Positions 7,857 to 15,515 of a DNA stretch of 37,133 nucleotides are shown piece by piece. A model generated the notes under the pieces. The model worked only from the letters and a program-made list of their open reading frames with translations, ran no database searches and had not been told where the DNA came from. Origin of the DNA: Chitinophaga pinensis (GTDB lineage: Bacteria; Bacteroidota; Bacteroidia; Flavobacteriales_D; Crocinitomicaceae); contig CALPWQ020000013.1 in assembly GCA_943327315.2 (NCBI GenBank), positions 1 to 37,133 on the forward strand. Direction: 5' to 3'. Numbering within the stretch: position 1 is the stretch's first letter; each line of letters begins with the position of its first letter. Made by a program: the position numbers and the translations under genes.

Positions 7857-9689
7857 TTAATACAAGAGTTCAAAACAGCTGTGATAGGCGTCAATCGACT
7901 CGCTGTATTCGATAAGTGAGGAGAAAAATGAATCAGAACACAGGGTGGAGCTGTCTCCAATCATAATAAGTCGTTCTTTGGCTCGTGTCATGGCTACATT
8001 GATACGACGGTGGTCAGATAAAAATCCCACTTGACCTTTATCATTGGAACGCACAAGAGAAATGATGATGGTATGCATCTCTTGTCCCTGAAAACTATCA
8101 ATCGTACTGCAGCGAATTTCACTAGGTAATGTTTCTTTCGCTAAGGCGATTTGACTCGAATAAGGCGAAATAAATGCTGTATGAATTTTATTTAGTTCCA
8201 ATTTTTCAATGAGTTGAAGTACCAAGTTCATCTCGCCGGAATTGGCATATCCCGGACGCTCGTCGGAGGTTTCTTCATTCAATCCAGCACCTGCGGTGTC
8301 GTAAAAAAGAAAATGATCACCAATGTTTTCGAGTGAGCTAGGTGTCACCAACTTGTTTTCGTAGAAGTGTTTTGATGAGAATCCTGCAATAGACTTGCGC
8401 ATGCGGTACTGCGTATCTAGCAAAAAAACGGAAGGGACAGAAGAAAATGCATTCTCTAAAATGGAGCGATTGAATCCTTTCTTTTGAGCTTCTTCTGAAA
8501 GTACTGTTGGTGGCAATTGCAAATGATCGCCGGCCAATATGCGTTTTTCTGCTTTCGGCAACACAGCCCATGCTAGGGGTTCAAGACATTGTCCCGCCTC
8601 GTCTATGATCACAACATCCATGCTAAGGTCTGGAACAAGAGCATCCCAGATTCCAACGGGTGTCCCAAGTATAACTTGCGCATTTTCAATGGCTTTTCGT
8701 TCTTCGTGATCGCGACTTTTTCTGATGTAGGTGCGGATTTCACGGACTGCATTCATGAGTAATTTTCGCTGATCCCGCTCATCTTTGCCAAAATGACGTT
8801 TGTACTGATGGGCCATTTTTCGCAACTCCTCTGCACGAATCTTCATTTTCTTGATTTCTTTGGCCTCATTGCTGTCTTTCAGAATTCCTTCGATCGTATA
8901 AGGAAATAAGGACTCGTCAATACGGGCATTGTTTCCAATGCGCACCATGCGTTTCACTTTACCCAATAAATTCTTAGCGAAATGATCCACAGCGGCATTC
9001 CCTGGTGCGCATACAAGCACGCGTTTTCCCTCGGCAACGAGTTGTTGAACAGCCTCCACCAAGGTTGTTGTTTTGCCCGTTCCTGGAGGACCATGAATAA
9101 TCAATAAGTCATTCTCATCAAAGACGCTTCGAACTGCCTCTTGCTGCCTCCTATTGAGTCTAGAATTGAACCAATTAAGGTCGGTTTTTTTAATTTTTAG
9201 GGACTTGTTCTCAGATGAGGTGCTATGAATGGTTGTGAATAATGCATTTAAATGGGGTGTCTGTCGTACTTTTTCCATGGAACGAAGCATCACCTCGGTC
9301 GTGTGTGCATCAGGTGCTAGACGCAAGGCAGCACCATCATCTATCCAATCAGGAAAATCATTGGTCAACAGTCGAACATCGCCAGCTCTGCCATCAAATC
9401 CAAGAAGAATGGCTTTAATTGACTCCTCGCCTGGAAAAAACACTTCGATTTGTGCACCATCCCTAAAGTTGCTCGAATCATTAGGGAAGGGTAAGGCAAA
9501 GTTAAACTCAGGATAGTCTGCGAATCCATAGGAACGTCGTTTAATTCGCAACGGATGGAGTGCCAAACCCGCATGACGCAATTCTTTCAAGCTGGTGCTA
9601 CCCAGCACATCATACTGTTCTTTTTGTGCTTTTTCCTCTAAATGAATACAGGAAATGATGCTGTCAATATGTTCGTCCGCACTTTTCAA
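7857..9689 (-). CDS. UPF1/IGHMBP2-like superfamily 1 DNA/RNA helicase
   Basis: A 610-residue SF1 helicase with AAA_11 and AAA_12 type domains. The N-terminal 150 residues match the beta-barrel/stalk region of bacterial UPF1-like proteins (QYDVLGSTSLKELRHAGLALHPL). Walker A is HGPPGTGKTT around residues 199-208, with K206. The Walker B/DEAG box is VVIIDEAGQCLEP, followed by the Q-rich motif GDHLQLPPTVLS. Late motifs are TIDSFQGQE and RRINVAMTRAKERL with the arginine finger. The substrate is not predictable: family members unwind RNA or DNA and act in repair or RNA turnover. The start is TTG at 9689, because no suitable ATG lies near the conserved N-terminus; another in-frame TTG lies six codons upstream. 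It begins only 18 bases past the T-tract of the upstream gene's terminator. Confidence 0.9.
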   Translation of the reverse strand: MKSADEHIDSIISCIHLEEKAQKEQYDVLGSTSLKELRHAGLALHPLRIKRRSYGFADYPEFNFALPFPNDSSNFRDGAQIEVFFPGEESIKAILLGFDGRAGDVRLLTNDFPDWIDDGAALRLAPDAHTTEVMLRSMEKVRQTPHLNALFTTIHSTSSENKSLKIKKTDLNWFNSRLNRRQQEAVRSVFDENDLLIIHGPPGTGKTTTLVEAVQQLVAEGKRVLVCAPGNAAVDHFAKNLLGKVKRMVRIGNNARIDESLFPYTIEGILKDSNEAKEIKKMKIRAEELRKMAHQYKRHFGKDERDQRKLLMNAVREIRTYIRKSRDHEERKAIENAQVILGTPVGIWDALVPDLSMDVVIIDEAGQCLEPLAWAVLPKAEKRILAGDHLQLPPTVLSEEAQKKGFNRSILENAFSSVPSVFLLDTQYRMRKSIAGFSSKHFYENKLVTPSSLENIGDHFLFYDTAGAGLNEETSDERPGYANSGEMNLVLQLIEKLELNKIHTAFISPYSSQIALAKETLPSEIRCSTIDSFQGQEMHTIIISLVRSNDKGQVGFLSDHRRINVAMTRAKERLIMIGDSSTLCSDSFFSSLIEYSESIDAYHSCFELLY

Positions 9690-9706
9690 AGGGTACTTTT
9701 TTATTC

Positions 9707-9732
9707 AAAAAAAGCCGGACGAGGCCGGCTTT
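9707..9732 (-). terminator. Intrinsic terminator of the SPT-like gene
   Basis: On the minus strand, AAAGCCGG (9732-9725) pairs perfectly with CCGGCTTT (9718-9711) around a six-base loop, and the stem runs into seven T residues (9713-9707). It lies 19 bases after the stop of the alpha-oxoamine synthase and just before the helicase start. Confidence 0.9.
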
Positions 9733-9751
9733 CATGTTCTTTTTATGTTGA

Positions 9752-10999
9752 TTAGATAGAGGCAATCTTGTCTGACATGTATTCGCCAGCCTTTAATTTT
9801 CCTACAATCTTAGAAAAACATTCAATCGTGTAATTTACATCTTCCAATGTATGCACTGCTGTTGGGATCAAGCGAAGAATAATCATGCCTTTTGGAACAA
9901 CGGGATAAACCACCATTGAACAGAAAACGTTGTAATTTTCTCGCAAGTCAAAGATCAGATTTGTTGATTCTGGAATGGAACCGCTCATGTAAACCGGAGT
10001 AACACAAGAATTTGTTGGTCCGATTTCAAATCCCGCATCTTTCAGTCCTTTTTGAAGGGCGTTGGTGATTTCCCACAATTTATCTTTCAACTCAGGCTGA
10101 GTGCGCATCAATTCTAAACGCTTCAAAGCGCCAACGACCAATGGAAGAGGCAATGCTTTCGCAAATATTTGAGAACGCATGTTGTAGCGTAGGTATTCAA
10201 CCACTTGCTCGTCACTTGAAATGAAGCCACCAATAAGTGCGAATGATTTCGCGAAAGTTCCGAAGTACACATCAATACCATCCTGACAGCCTTGTTCTTG
10301 GCCAGTACCTCCACCTTTGGAGCCCAATGTTCCAATTCCGTGGGCATCGTCAACGAGAAGTCGGAAATTGAATTTATTCTTTAAAGCAACGATTTCCTTG
10401 ATGATTCCTTGATCACCACGCATACCGAAAACCCCCTCAGTAATCACCAAAACCCCACCACCTTGCTCGTCTGCAAGTTTTGTAGCACGCTCCAATTGCT
10501 TTTCGCAATCTTCGATGTCGTTGTGCTTGAATACATAGCGTTTTCCCATGTGGAGACGAACTCCATCAAGTATACAAGCGTGTGATTCTGCGTCATAAAC
10601 AATCACATCGCGACGGTCCACCAAGCAATCAATTGCTGAAAGGATCGCCTGATAACCGAAATTACATAAGATGGTATCTTCTTTATCAACGAAAGCCGAT
10701 AATTCAGCCTCTAGTTGCTCGTGGTAGTTGGTATTTCCACTCATCATTCGCGCTCCCATAGGTGCAGCGAATCCAAACTGTGCTGCAGAATCAGCATCTG
10801 CCTTGCGCACTTCAGGATGATTGGCCAATCCTAAATAGTTGTTCAAACTCCAATTTAAACGTGTTTTACCACGAAAAATCATGTGTGGGCCGATATCTCC
10901 TTCTAATTTTGGAAACGTAAAATATCCGTGAGATTCTTTTGCGTGCATCCCAATAGGGCCGCGATTGTTTTTAATCTTTTCAAAGATGTCCTGAACCAT
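9752..10999 (-). CDS. Serine palmitoyltransferase-like alpha-oxoamine synthase
   Basis: A 415-residue PLP enzyme that condenses an amino acid with an acyl thioester with loss of CO2. Relative to BioF it has the longer N-terminus seen in Bacteroidota lipid enzymes (GYFTFPKLEGDIG, then LNWSLNNYLGLANHP). The PLP-stacking residue is H140 (ESHACI), the aspartate is in LLVDDAHGIGTLG, and the Schiff-base lysine is K251 (GTFAKSFALIGGF). In this phylum, close relatives make the sphingoid base 3-ketosphinganine from serine, or the sulfonolipid base from cysteate; the sequence alone does not let me choose. Many databases label such proteins 2-amino-3-ketobutyrate CoA ligase, which is less likely. It is a single-gene unit with its own promoter and terminator. 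Confidence 0.8.
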   Translation of the reverse strand: MVQDIFEKIKNNRGPIGMHAKESHGYFTFPKLEGDIGPHMIFRGKTRLNWSLNNYLGLANHPEVRKADADSAAQFGFAAPMGARMMSGNTNYHEQLEAELSAFVDKEDTILCNFGYQAILSAIDCLVDRRDVIVYDAESHACILDGVRLHMGKRYVFKHNDIEDCEKQLERATKLADEQGGGVLVITEGVFGMRGDQGIIKEIVALKNKFNFRLLVDDAHGIGTLGSKGGGTGQEQGCQDGIDVYFGTFAKSFALIGGFISSDEQVVEYLRYNMRSQIFAKALPLPLVVGALKRLELMRTQPELKDKLWEITNALQKGLKDAGFEIGPTNSCVTPVYMSGSIPESTNLIFDLRENYNVFCSMVVYPVVPKGMIILRLIPTAVHTLEDVNYTIECFSKIVGKLKAGEYMSDKIASI

Positions 11000-11036
11000 A
11001 GTTATTGTAATTTCTCGGAATACCGAAATTCTTCTG

Positions 11037-11044
11037 CAAATGTA
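11037..11044 (-). promoter_or_regulatory. -7 promoter box of the SPT-like gene
   Basis: Minus-strand TACATTTG fits TAnnTTTG exactly and lies 37 bases before the ATG at 10999. The intervening leader contains a small dyad, TCGG-AATA-CCGA at 11019-11030, too weak to call a regulatory hairpin. Confidence 0.6.
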
Positions 11045-11113
11045 CCCAAAATTGAAGAGGCTTGGGACTGGGGCTTTTCAATTTATTAACACGCATTGTT
11101 CATTTTGCGTATG

Positions 11114-12472
11114 TCATAAATTTTTATCCAACAAATAAATCATTGATGCGATGGCTGCGCAACCCAATTCAAGTTCTCTTTTGTTCACATTCTCAAACAC
11201 ATCGCTTGGCGCATGGTGGAAATCAAAGTAGCGCTGGGAGTCGGGAACGAAACCAAATAGTGGAATGCCTTTGAATGTCGTTTTTAGTGGTCCAATATCA
11301 ACACCACCGTATCCTTTATTGAAGGCATGTAAATCATAGGGCGTAAAAAGTGCTTGAAAACTGCGCATCATCGTCACGTATTTTTCATCTCCATCGCAGT
11401 CGAAACCTCGAGGTGAAAATCCGCCGCGGTCACTTTCTAGAGCAGCAATTTGTTGTTCACCGCGGTCATGTGACCATTGGGCATAGGTTTTTCCTCCCAT
11501 ATTCCCATTTTCTTCGTTCATGAAAAAGACTAGGCGCAACGTGTGTTTCGGTTTGTATCCGAGAACTTTCAAGATACGAAGTGCTTCGAGGCAATGGATC
11601 ACGCCTGCACCATCGTCGTGAGCACCTTCCCCTGTATCCCAAGAATCGAGGTGTCCACCAAAGGTGATGATTTCGTTGGGATGTTCTCCCTCGAGCTCTG
11701 CAATCACGTTGTATGAAACCGCATCTGGAAAATTTCGGCAATCCATTTCCATAACGAAGCGACATTTTCCTTTTTTCAAGGTTGAAGAAAGTAGTTCAGC
11801 ATCAGAAGTAGATAAGGCCGCAGCAGGAATACGCGGAATGCTGTCTTCATAATGCATTGATCCTGTATGTGGATGGTCGTCCACAGGCATAGCCAGAGAA
11901 CGAATAACAACAGCAATAGCGCCTAGTTTCGCTGCTTCAACCGCTCCGTTTCCACGTATGGCATAACATCCGCCGTAGGCTTTGAAGGTGCTGATTTGTT
12001 GCTCATCCATCGCTTGATTGAGAAAAACAATTTTACCTTCAACTTTCGAGCGTTTCGCCTTTTTAAGTTCGTCCATATGGCTAAACTCAACGATGTCTCC
12101 TTCTATGCTGCCATTCGTCCCAATAGAACCCCCAAGAGCTAATATGTTGACTTTGATGAACTCACCATTCTCAAGTTTGATCCACGCGCTTTCTTTGTTG
12201 CCTCGTTCCCAATGAGGAACTTTTATTTCTTGAAGATAAACGTGGTCAAATCCATACGATTCCATGCGCAATTTACTCCAATACACTGCCATTTCTGCTT
12301 CAGCGGAACCTGATAATCGGGGGCCAACGTCTTTGCACAAACTCCGCAAGTCTTCATAGGAACGACCATTGCTTAATGCCTGATCGTAGATGCTTCGCAG
12401 AAATGTTGAGTCGGAATTTTGCCCGTAACTGACTAAAGATACGAGCGCAATGAGGTGAATGAAGTGTCTCAT
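11114..12472 (-). CDS. Secreted M28-family zinc metallopeptidase (carboxypeptidase Q-like)
   Basis: A 452-residue exported aminopeptidase/dipeptidase of the plasma glutamate carboxypeptidase type. A signal peptide (MRHFIHLIALVSLVSYGQ) is followed by the family's N-terminal helices, including the SLCKDVGPRLSGS segment. A protease-associated (PA) insert spans about residues 120-230. The di-zinc M28 domain then shows ITFGGHLDSWDTGEGAHDDGAG (His and bridging Asp), FFMNEENGNMGG (catalytic Glu and Glu ligand), ESDRGGFSPRGF (Asp) and FDFHHAPSDVFENV (His). All expected catalytic elements appear present. It probably degrades peptides in the periplasm or outside the cell. The ATGA overlap with the SRPBCC gene upstream indicates translational coupling. 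Confidence 0.9.
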   Translation of the reverse strand: MRHFIHLIALVSLVSYGQNSDSTFLRSIYDQALSNGRSYEDLRSLCKDVGPRLSGSAEAEMAVYWSKLRMESYGFDHVYLQEIKVPHWERGNKESAWIKLENGEFIKVNILALGGSIGTNGSIEGDIVEFSHMDELKKAKRSKVEGKIVFLNQAMDEQQISTFKAYGGCYAIRGNGAVEAAKLGAIAVVIRSLAMPVDDHPHTGSMHYEDSIPRIPAAALSTSDAELLSSTLKKGKCRFVMEMDCRNFPDAVSYNVIAELEGEHPNEIITFGGHLDSWDTGEGAHDDGAGVIHCLEALRILKVLGYKPKHTLRLVFFMNEENGNMGGKTYAQWSHDRGEQQIAALESDRGGFSPRGFDCDGDEKYVTMMRSFQALFTPYDLHAFNKGYGGVDIGPLKTTFKGIPLFGFVPDSQRYFDFHHAPSDVFENVNKRELELGCAAIASMIYLLDKNL

Positions 12473-12999
12473 TGGGCGTTTAATTTAGCAGACAAACGCT
12501 CGAGTCCAAGTGTAAAATCTTTGCGAATAATTTTTCCCATCATTCTTCCGACAACACGCGTAAAGGGATTGAATCCGAGATTGGATTCTAGAGACCAAAT
12601 AACCTGAGTTGCATTTTCTTTTTTAATGAGTTGAAATGTTGCTTTTGCTGGTCGCCCTGGTCCGAAACGCAGTTCCATTTCTACGCGTTCGTTGGCTTCA
12701 AGATGAATGATTTCCATTGAGCCATTGCCTACTTGTCGATTTCCTTTCCAACGGTAGATAGATCCGTAACTCATTTTTTCTCCTTCAAATTCATTGCGAA
12801 TGTTTGGATCTTTCAACGACCAAGGATTCCAGGTGACAAAATTTTCAAAATCTGCGATTTGAACAAAGATTTGATCAGGATCAGCTGCAATATCTTTTTC
12901 TACATCAATGCGAATTTGTTTAGGAGAAAAGAGACCGATAATGGCAAGAATCCCACCAAAGGTGAACATGCCGAGTAAAAAGACGAAGAAGACAGACAT
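12469..12999 (-). CDS. Membrane-anchored SRPBCC (polyketide cyclase-like) protein
   Basis: A 176-residue protein. One hydrophobic helix (about residues 3-24, FFVFLLGMFTFGGILAIIGL) precedes a single START/SRPBCC-fold domain. Recognisable parts are the opening strand IRIDVEKDIAADPDQIFVQIADFENFVTWNPW, the GSIYRWKGN strand, and the C-terminal helix after NPFTRVVGRMM. The fold binds hydrophobic ligands in a deep cavity; the ligand here is unknown. The last four bases overlap the M28 peptidase start (ATGA), so the two are co-expressed, though a functional connection is not obvious. A TAnnTTCG-type box (13024-13031) lies upstream. Confidence 0.8.
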   Translation of the reverse strand: MSVFFVFLLGMFTFGGILAIIGLFSPKQIRIDVEKDIAADPDQIFVQIADFENFVTWNPWSLKDPNIRNEFEGEKMSYGSIYRWKGNRQVGNGSMEIIHLEANERVEMELRFGPGRPAKATFQLIKKENATQVIWSLESNLGFNPFTRVVGRMMGKIIRKDFTLGLERLSAKLNAQ

Positions 13000-13023
13000 A
13001 AAATAACGATGAGTTTACTTTAG

Positions 13024-13031
13024 CGAAGATA
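13024..13031 (-). promoter_or_regulatory. Candidate -7 box for the SRPBCC-M28 operon
   Basis: Minus-strand TATCTTCG differs from TAnnTTTG at one position and sits 24 bases before the ATG at 12999. The same TTCG variant recurs at other genes in this window. Confidence 0.4.
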
Positions 13032-13079
13032 CAAGAAAATGAGTAACCTAGGCGGTGGGCTGTACATCGATTGAATGAT

Positions 13080-13087
13080 TATCTTTG
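13080..13087 (+). promoter_or_regulatory. -7 promoter box for ychF
   Basis: TATCTTTG followed by C is a perfect TAnnTTTG element, 16 bases before the ychF ATG at 13104. No clear -33 TTG at the usual distance. Confidence 0.6.
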
Positions 13088-13103
13088 CGTAAAAAAGTAG
13101 CAA

Positions 13104-14201
13104 ATGTCTTTAAAATGTGGGATCGTAGGACTTCCGAATGTCGGTAAATCCACGCTGTTTAACTGCCTGTCGAATGCGAAAGCGCAATCGGCGAATTTTC
13201 CTTTCTGCACGATTGAACCAAACATCGGAACAATCTCAGTACCCGATGCACGACTCGAAACCCTTGAGGGAATTGTGAAACCAGAACGCGTGGTGCCAAC
13301 AACAATGGAAATTGTGGACATCGCTGGTCTAGTGAAGGGTGCATCGAAAGGCGAAGGCCTAGGAAATCAATTCTTAGCCAATATCCGCGAAACAGATGCG
13401 ATTATCCATGTGCTACGCTGCTTTGATGATGGGAATATTATCCATGTCGATGGCCGCGTAGATCCCGTTTCTGACAAAGAAATTATTGACATCGAACTTC
13501 AGTTGAAGGATTTGGAAACGATTGAAAAACGCATCGCATCGATTGCGCGTATGCTGAAATCGGGAGACAAAGAACTAATGAAGGAAAACGATATTGCAAC
13601 CCGCATTAAAGAAGCTTTGGAACAAGGGAAATCTGTGAGAACGCTTGACTTTGATGAAAAGGAGCTGGAAATAGCGAATAAATTCCAATTGATTACCACA
13701 AAACCTGTTTTGTATTTGTGTAACGTGGACGAAGCATCAGTGAAAACAGGCAATGCCTATGTGGACAAGGTAAAGGAAGCGGTTAAAAATGAGAATGCGG
13801 AAGTATTGATCATTGGAGCAAAAATCGAGTCCGACATTACTGAACTTGAAACCTATGAGGAACGGCAAATGTTCTTGGATGAGTTGAACTTAGAAGAGCC
13901 TGGCGTGAATCGCTTGATTCGCTCTGCGTACCACTTGCTCAAATTGCAAACCTATTTCACGGCAGGTGTGAAGGAGGTAAGAGCGTGGACCATCAAAAAA
14001 GGGATGACTGCACCTCAAGCAGCAGGTGTTATTCACACGGACTTTGAAAAAGGCTTTATCCGGGCTGAAGTTATGAAATACTCTGATTTTGTCACTTTGG
14101 GATCTGAATCTGCAGTGAAAGATGCAGGAAAATTTAAGGTGGAGGGTAAAGAATACATCGTGGAAGATGGCGATGTCATGCACTTCCGTTTTAATGTATA
14201 A
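13104..14201 (+). CDS. ychF: YchF, Obg-family ATPase
   Basis: A 365-residue translation-associated P-loop ATPase of the OLA1/YchF family. G1 is GIVGLPNVGKSTLF (residues 6-19), G3 is VDIAGLVKGASKGEG, and the G4 position reads LYLCNVDE. This NxxE replaces the GTPase NKxD and is the known reason YchF prefers ATP. A helical coiled-coil insert lies around residues 120-205, and the C-terminal TGS domain starts near LQTYFTAGVKEVRAWTI and ends VMHFRFNV. Length and motifs are typical. fahA follows 30 bases downstream with no clear promoter box between, so the two may share a transcript. Confidence 0.97.
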   Translation: MSLKCGIVGLPNVGKSTLFNCLSNAKAQSANFPFCTIEPNIGTISVPDARLETLEGIVKPERVVPTTMEIVDIAGLVKGASKGEGLGNQFLANIRETDAIIHVLRCFDDGNIIHVDGRVDPVSDKEIIDIELQLKDLETIEKRIASIARMLKSGDKELMKENDIATRIKEALEQGKSVRTLDFDEKELEIANKFQLITTKPVLYLCNVDEASVKTGNAYVDKVKEAVKNENAEVLIIGAKIESDITELETYEERQMFLDELNLEEPGVNRLIRSAYHLLKLQTYFTAGVKEVRAWTIKKGMTAPQAAGVIHTDFEKGFIRAEVMKYSDFVTLGSESAVKDAGKFKVEGKEYIVEDGDVMHFRFNV

Positions 14202-14231
14202 GTCGATTTTTTTTTAAAATATATAACAGTC

Positions 14232-15509
14232 ATGGGAGCAATAGCAGCAAATGATCCAACATTGATGTCCTGGGTGAATGTTCCTCAAGGATCTGATTTT
14301 CCAATCCAGAATTTACCGTTTGGAATTATTAAAACGGAAGATTTATCCCCGCGCGTTGGTGTGCGCATCGGAGATCATGTGTTGGACTTGAAATCGATGT
14401 TTGTGCTCGGTTACTTTGAGAACATTGCTGTTGAATTGTCTGACTTTGATGCGCCGTTTTTGAATGGATTCATGCGCAAAGGAAAAAAGGTGACTCGCGA
14501 TGTGCGCAACCGGATTTCTAAACTGCTGAGTACAGCCAATGATGACTTGAGACACAACGAACATCATGTGGCACAAGTACTTATTCCAGTAGAACAAATC
14601 ACAATGTGTATGCCTGTTCAAATTGGAGATTATACGGACTTTTATTCGAGCCGTGAGCATGCCACAAATGTGGGGATGATGTTCAGAGATCCAGCCAATG
14701 CGCTCTTGCCAAATTGGTTGTGGATTCCTGTCGGCTATCACGGCCGTGCGAGTTCTGTCATTCTTTCTGGTGAGGCCATTCACCGCCCAAAAGGACAAAT
14801 CAAACCTGATCCCCAGGCAAATCCAATCTTTTCGCCTTGTAGAAATCTTGATTTTGAGTTGGAAACAGGATTTATTACCTACGAAGGAAAAGCATTGGGC
14901 GACTCCATCAGCACGGAAGAGGCGGAAGACTATATTTTTGGAATGGTACTTTTCAATGACTGGTCTGCACGTGACATTCAAACTTGGGAATATGTGCCAC
15001 TTGGACCCTTTTTGGCGAAGAATTTTGCTTCGTCTATTTCAGCCTGGATCGTAACCCTAGATGCCTTACAGCCTTTTAAAACGGATTCCCCATCACAAGA
15101 GCCTGAAGTATTGGATTATTTGAAATGTGAAGGTCAAAAATCGTACGATATTGCTTTGGAAATTGGCATACAGCCAGAGGACTCAATGGAAACAACAATC
15201 AGTCGCTCGAATTTTAAATACATGTATTGGAATATGGCGCAACAATTGGCGCACCATACAGTGAACGGATGCAATATTCGATGCGGTGATTTAATGGGCT
15301 CAGGCACAATCTCTGGGCCTACTGAGGATTCTTACGGTTCAATGCTCGAATTGGCATGGAAAGGAACGAAACCATTGAAACTTTCGGATGGTTCTGAGCG
15401 CAAATTTATTCAAGATGGCGACACCGTTATTATGCGTGGTCATTGTGAAAAAAATGGCATTCGCATTGGTTTTGGAGAGTTGAGCACCAAGGTGCTGCCA
15501 GCAAAATAA
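14232..15509 (+). CDS. fahA: Fumarylacetoacetase
   Basis: A 425-residue hydrolase that splits 4-fumarylacetoacetate into fumarate and acetoacetate, the last step of tyrosine/phenylalanine catabolism. It has the N-terminal SH3-like FAH domain (SWVNVPQGSDFPIQNLPFG), then the catalytic domain. Active-site features are DYTDFYSSREHATNVG (metal Asp and catalytic His), GYHGRASSVILSG, the metal-binding pair in DFELETGF, and LFNDWSARDIQ. The late GSGTISGPTEDSYGSMLE segment is also conserved. Length matches the eukaryote-like bacterial FAH. The other homogentisate-pathway genes are not in the window. relA/spoT begins 6 bases after its stop. Confidence 0.95.
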   Translation: MGAIAANDPTLMSWVNVPQGSDFPIQNLPFGIIKTEDLSPRVGVRIGDHVLDLKSMFVLGYFENIAVELSDFDAPFLNGFMRKGKKVTRDVRNRISKLLSTANDDLRHNEHHVAQVLIPVEQITMCMPVQIGDYTDFYSSREHATNVGMMFRDPANALLPNWLWIPVGYHGRASSVILSGEAIHRPKGQIKPDPQANPIFSPCRNLDFELETGFITYEGKALGDSISTEEAEDYIFGMVLFNDWSARDIQTWEYVPLGPFLAKNFASSISAWIVTLDALQPFKTDSPSQEPEVLDYLKCEGQKSYDIALEIGIQPEDSMETTISRSNFKYMYWNMAQQLAHHTVNGCNIRCGDLMGSGTISGPTEDSYGSMLELAWKGTKPLKLSDGSERKFIQDGDTVIMRGHCEKNGIRIGFGELSTKVLPAK

Positions 15510-15515
15510 CTAAAT

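Noticed and set aside
11019-11030. Dyad in the leader of the SPT-like gene as a riboswitch or operator
   Set aside because: The four-base arms are too short and there is no further structure around them.
13890-14183. Antisense ORFs within ychF and other strong genes
   Set aside because: Opposite strand of well-conserved coding sequence, without promoters or recognisable domains; treated as shadows.
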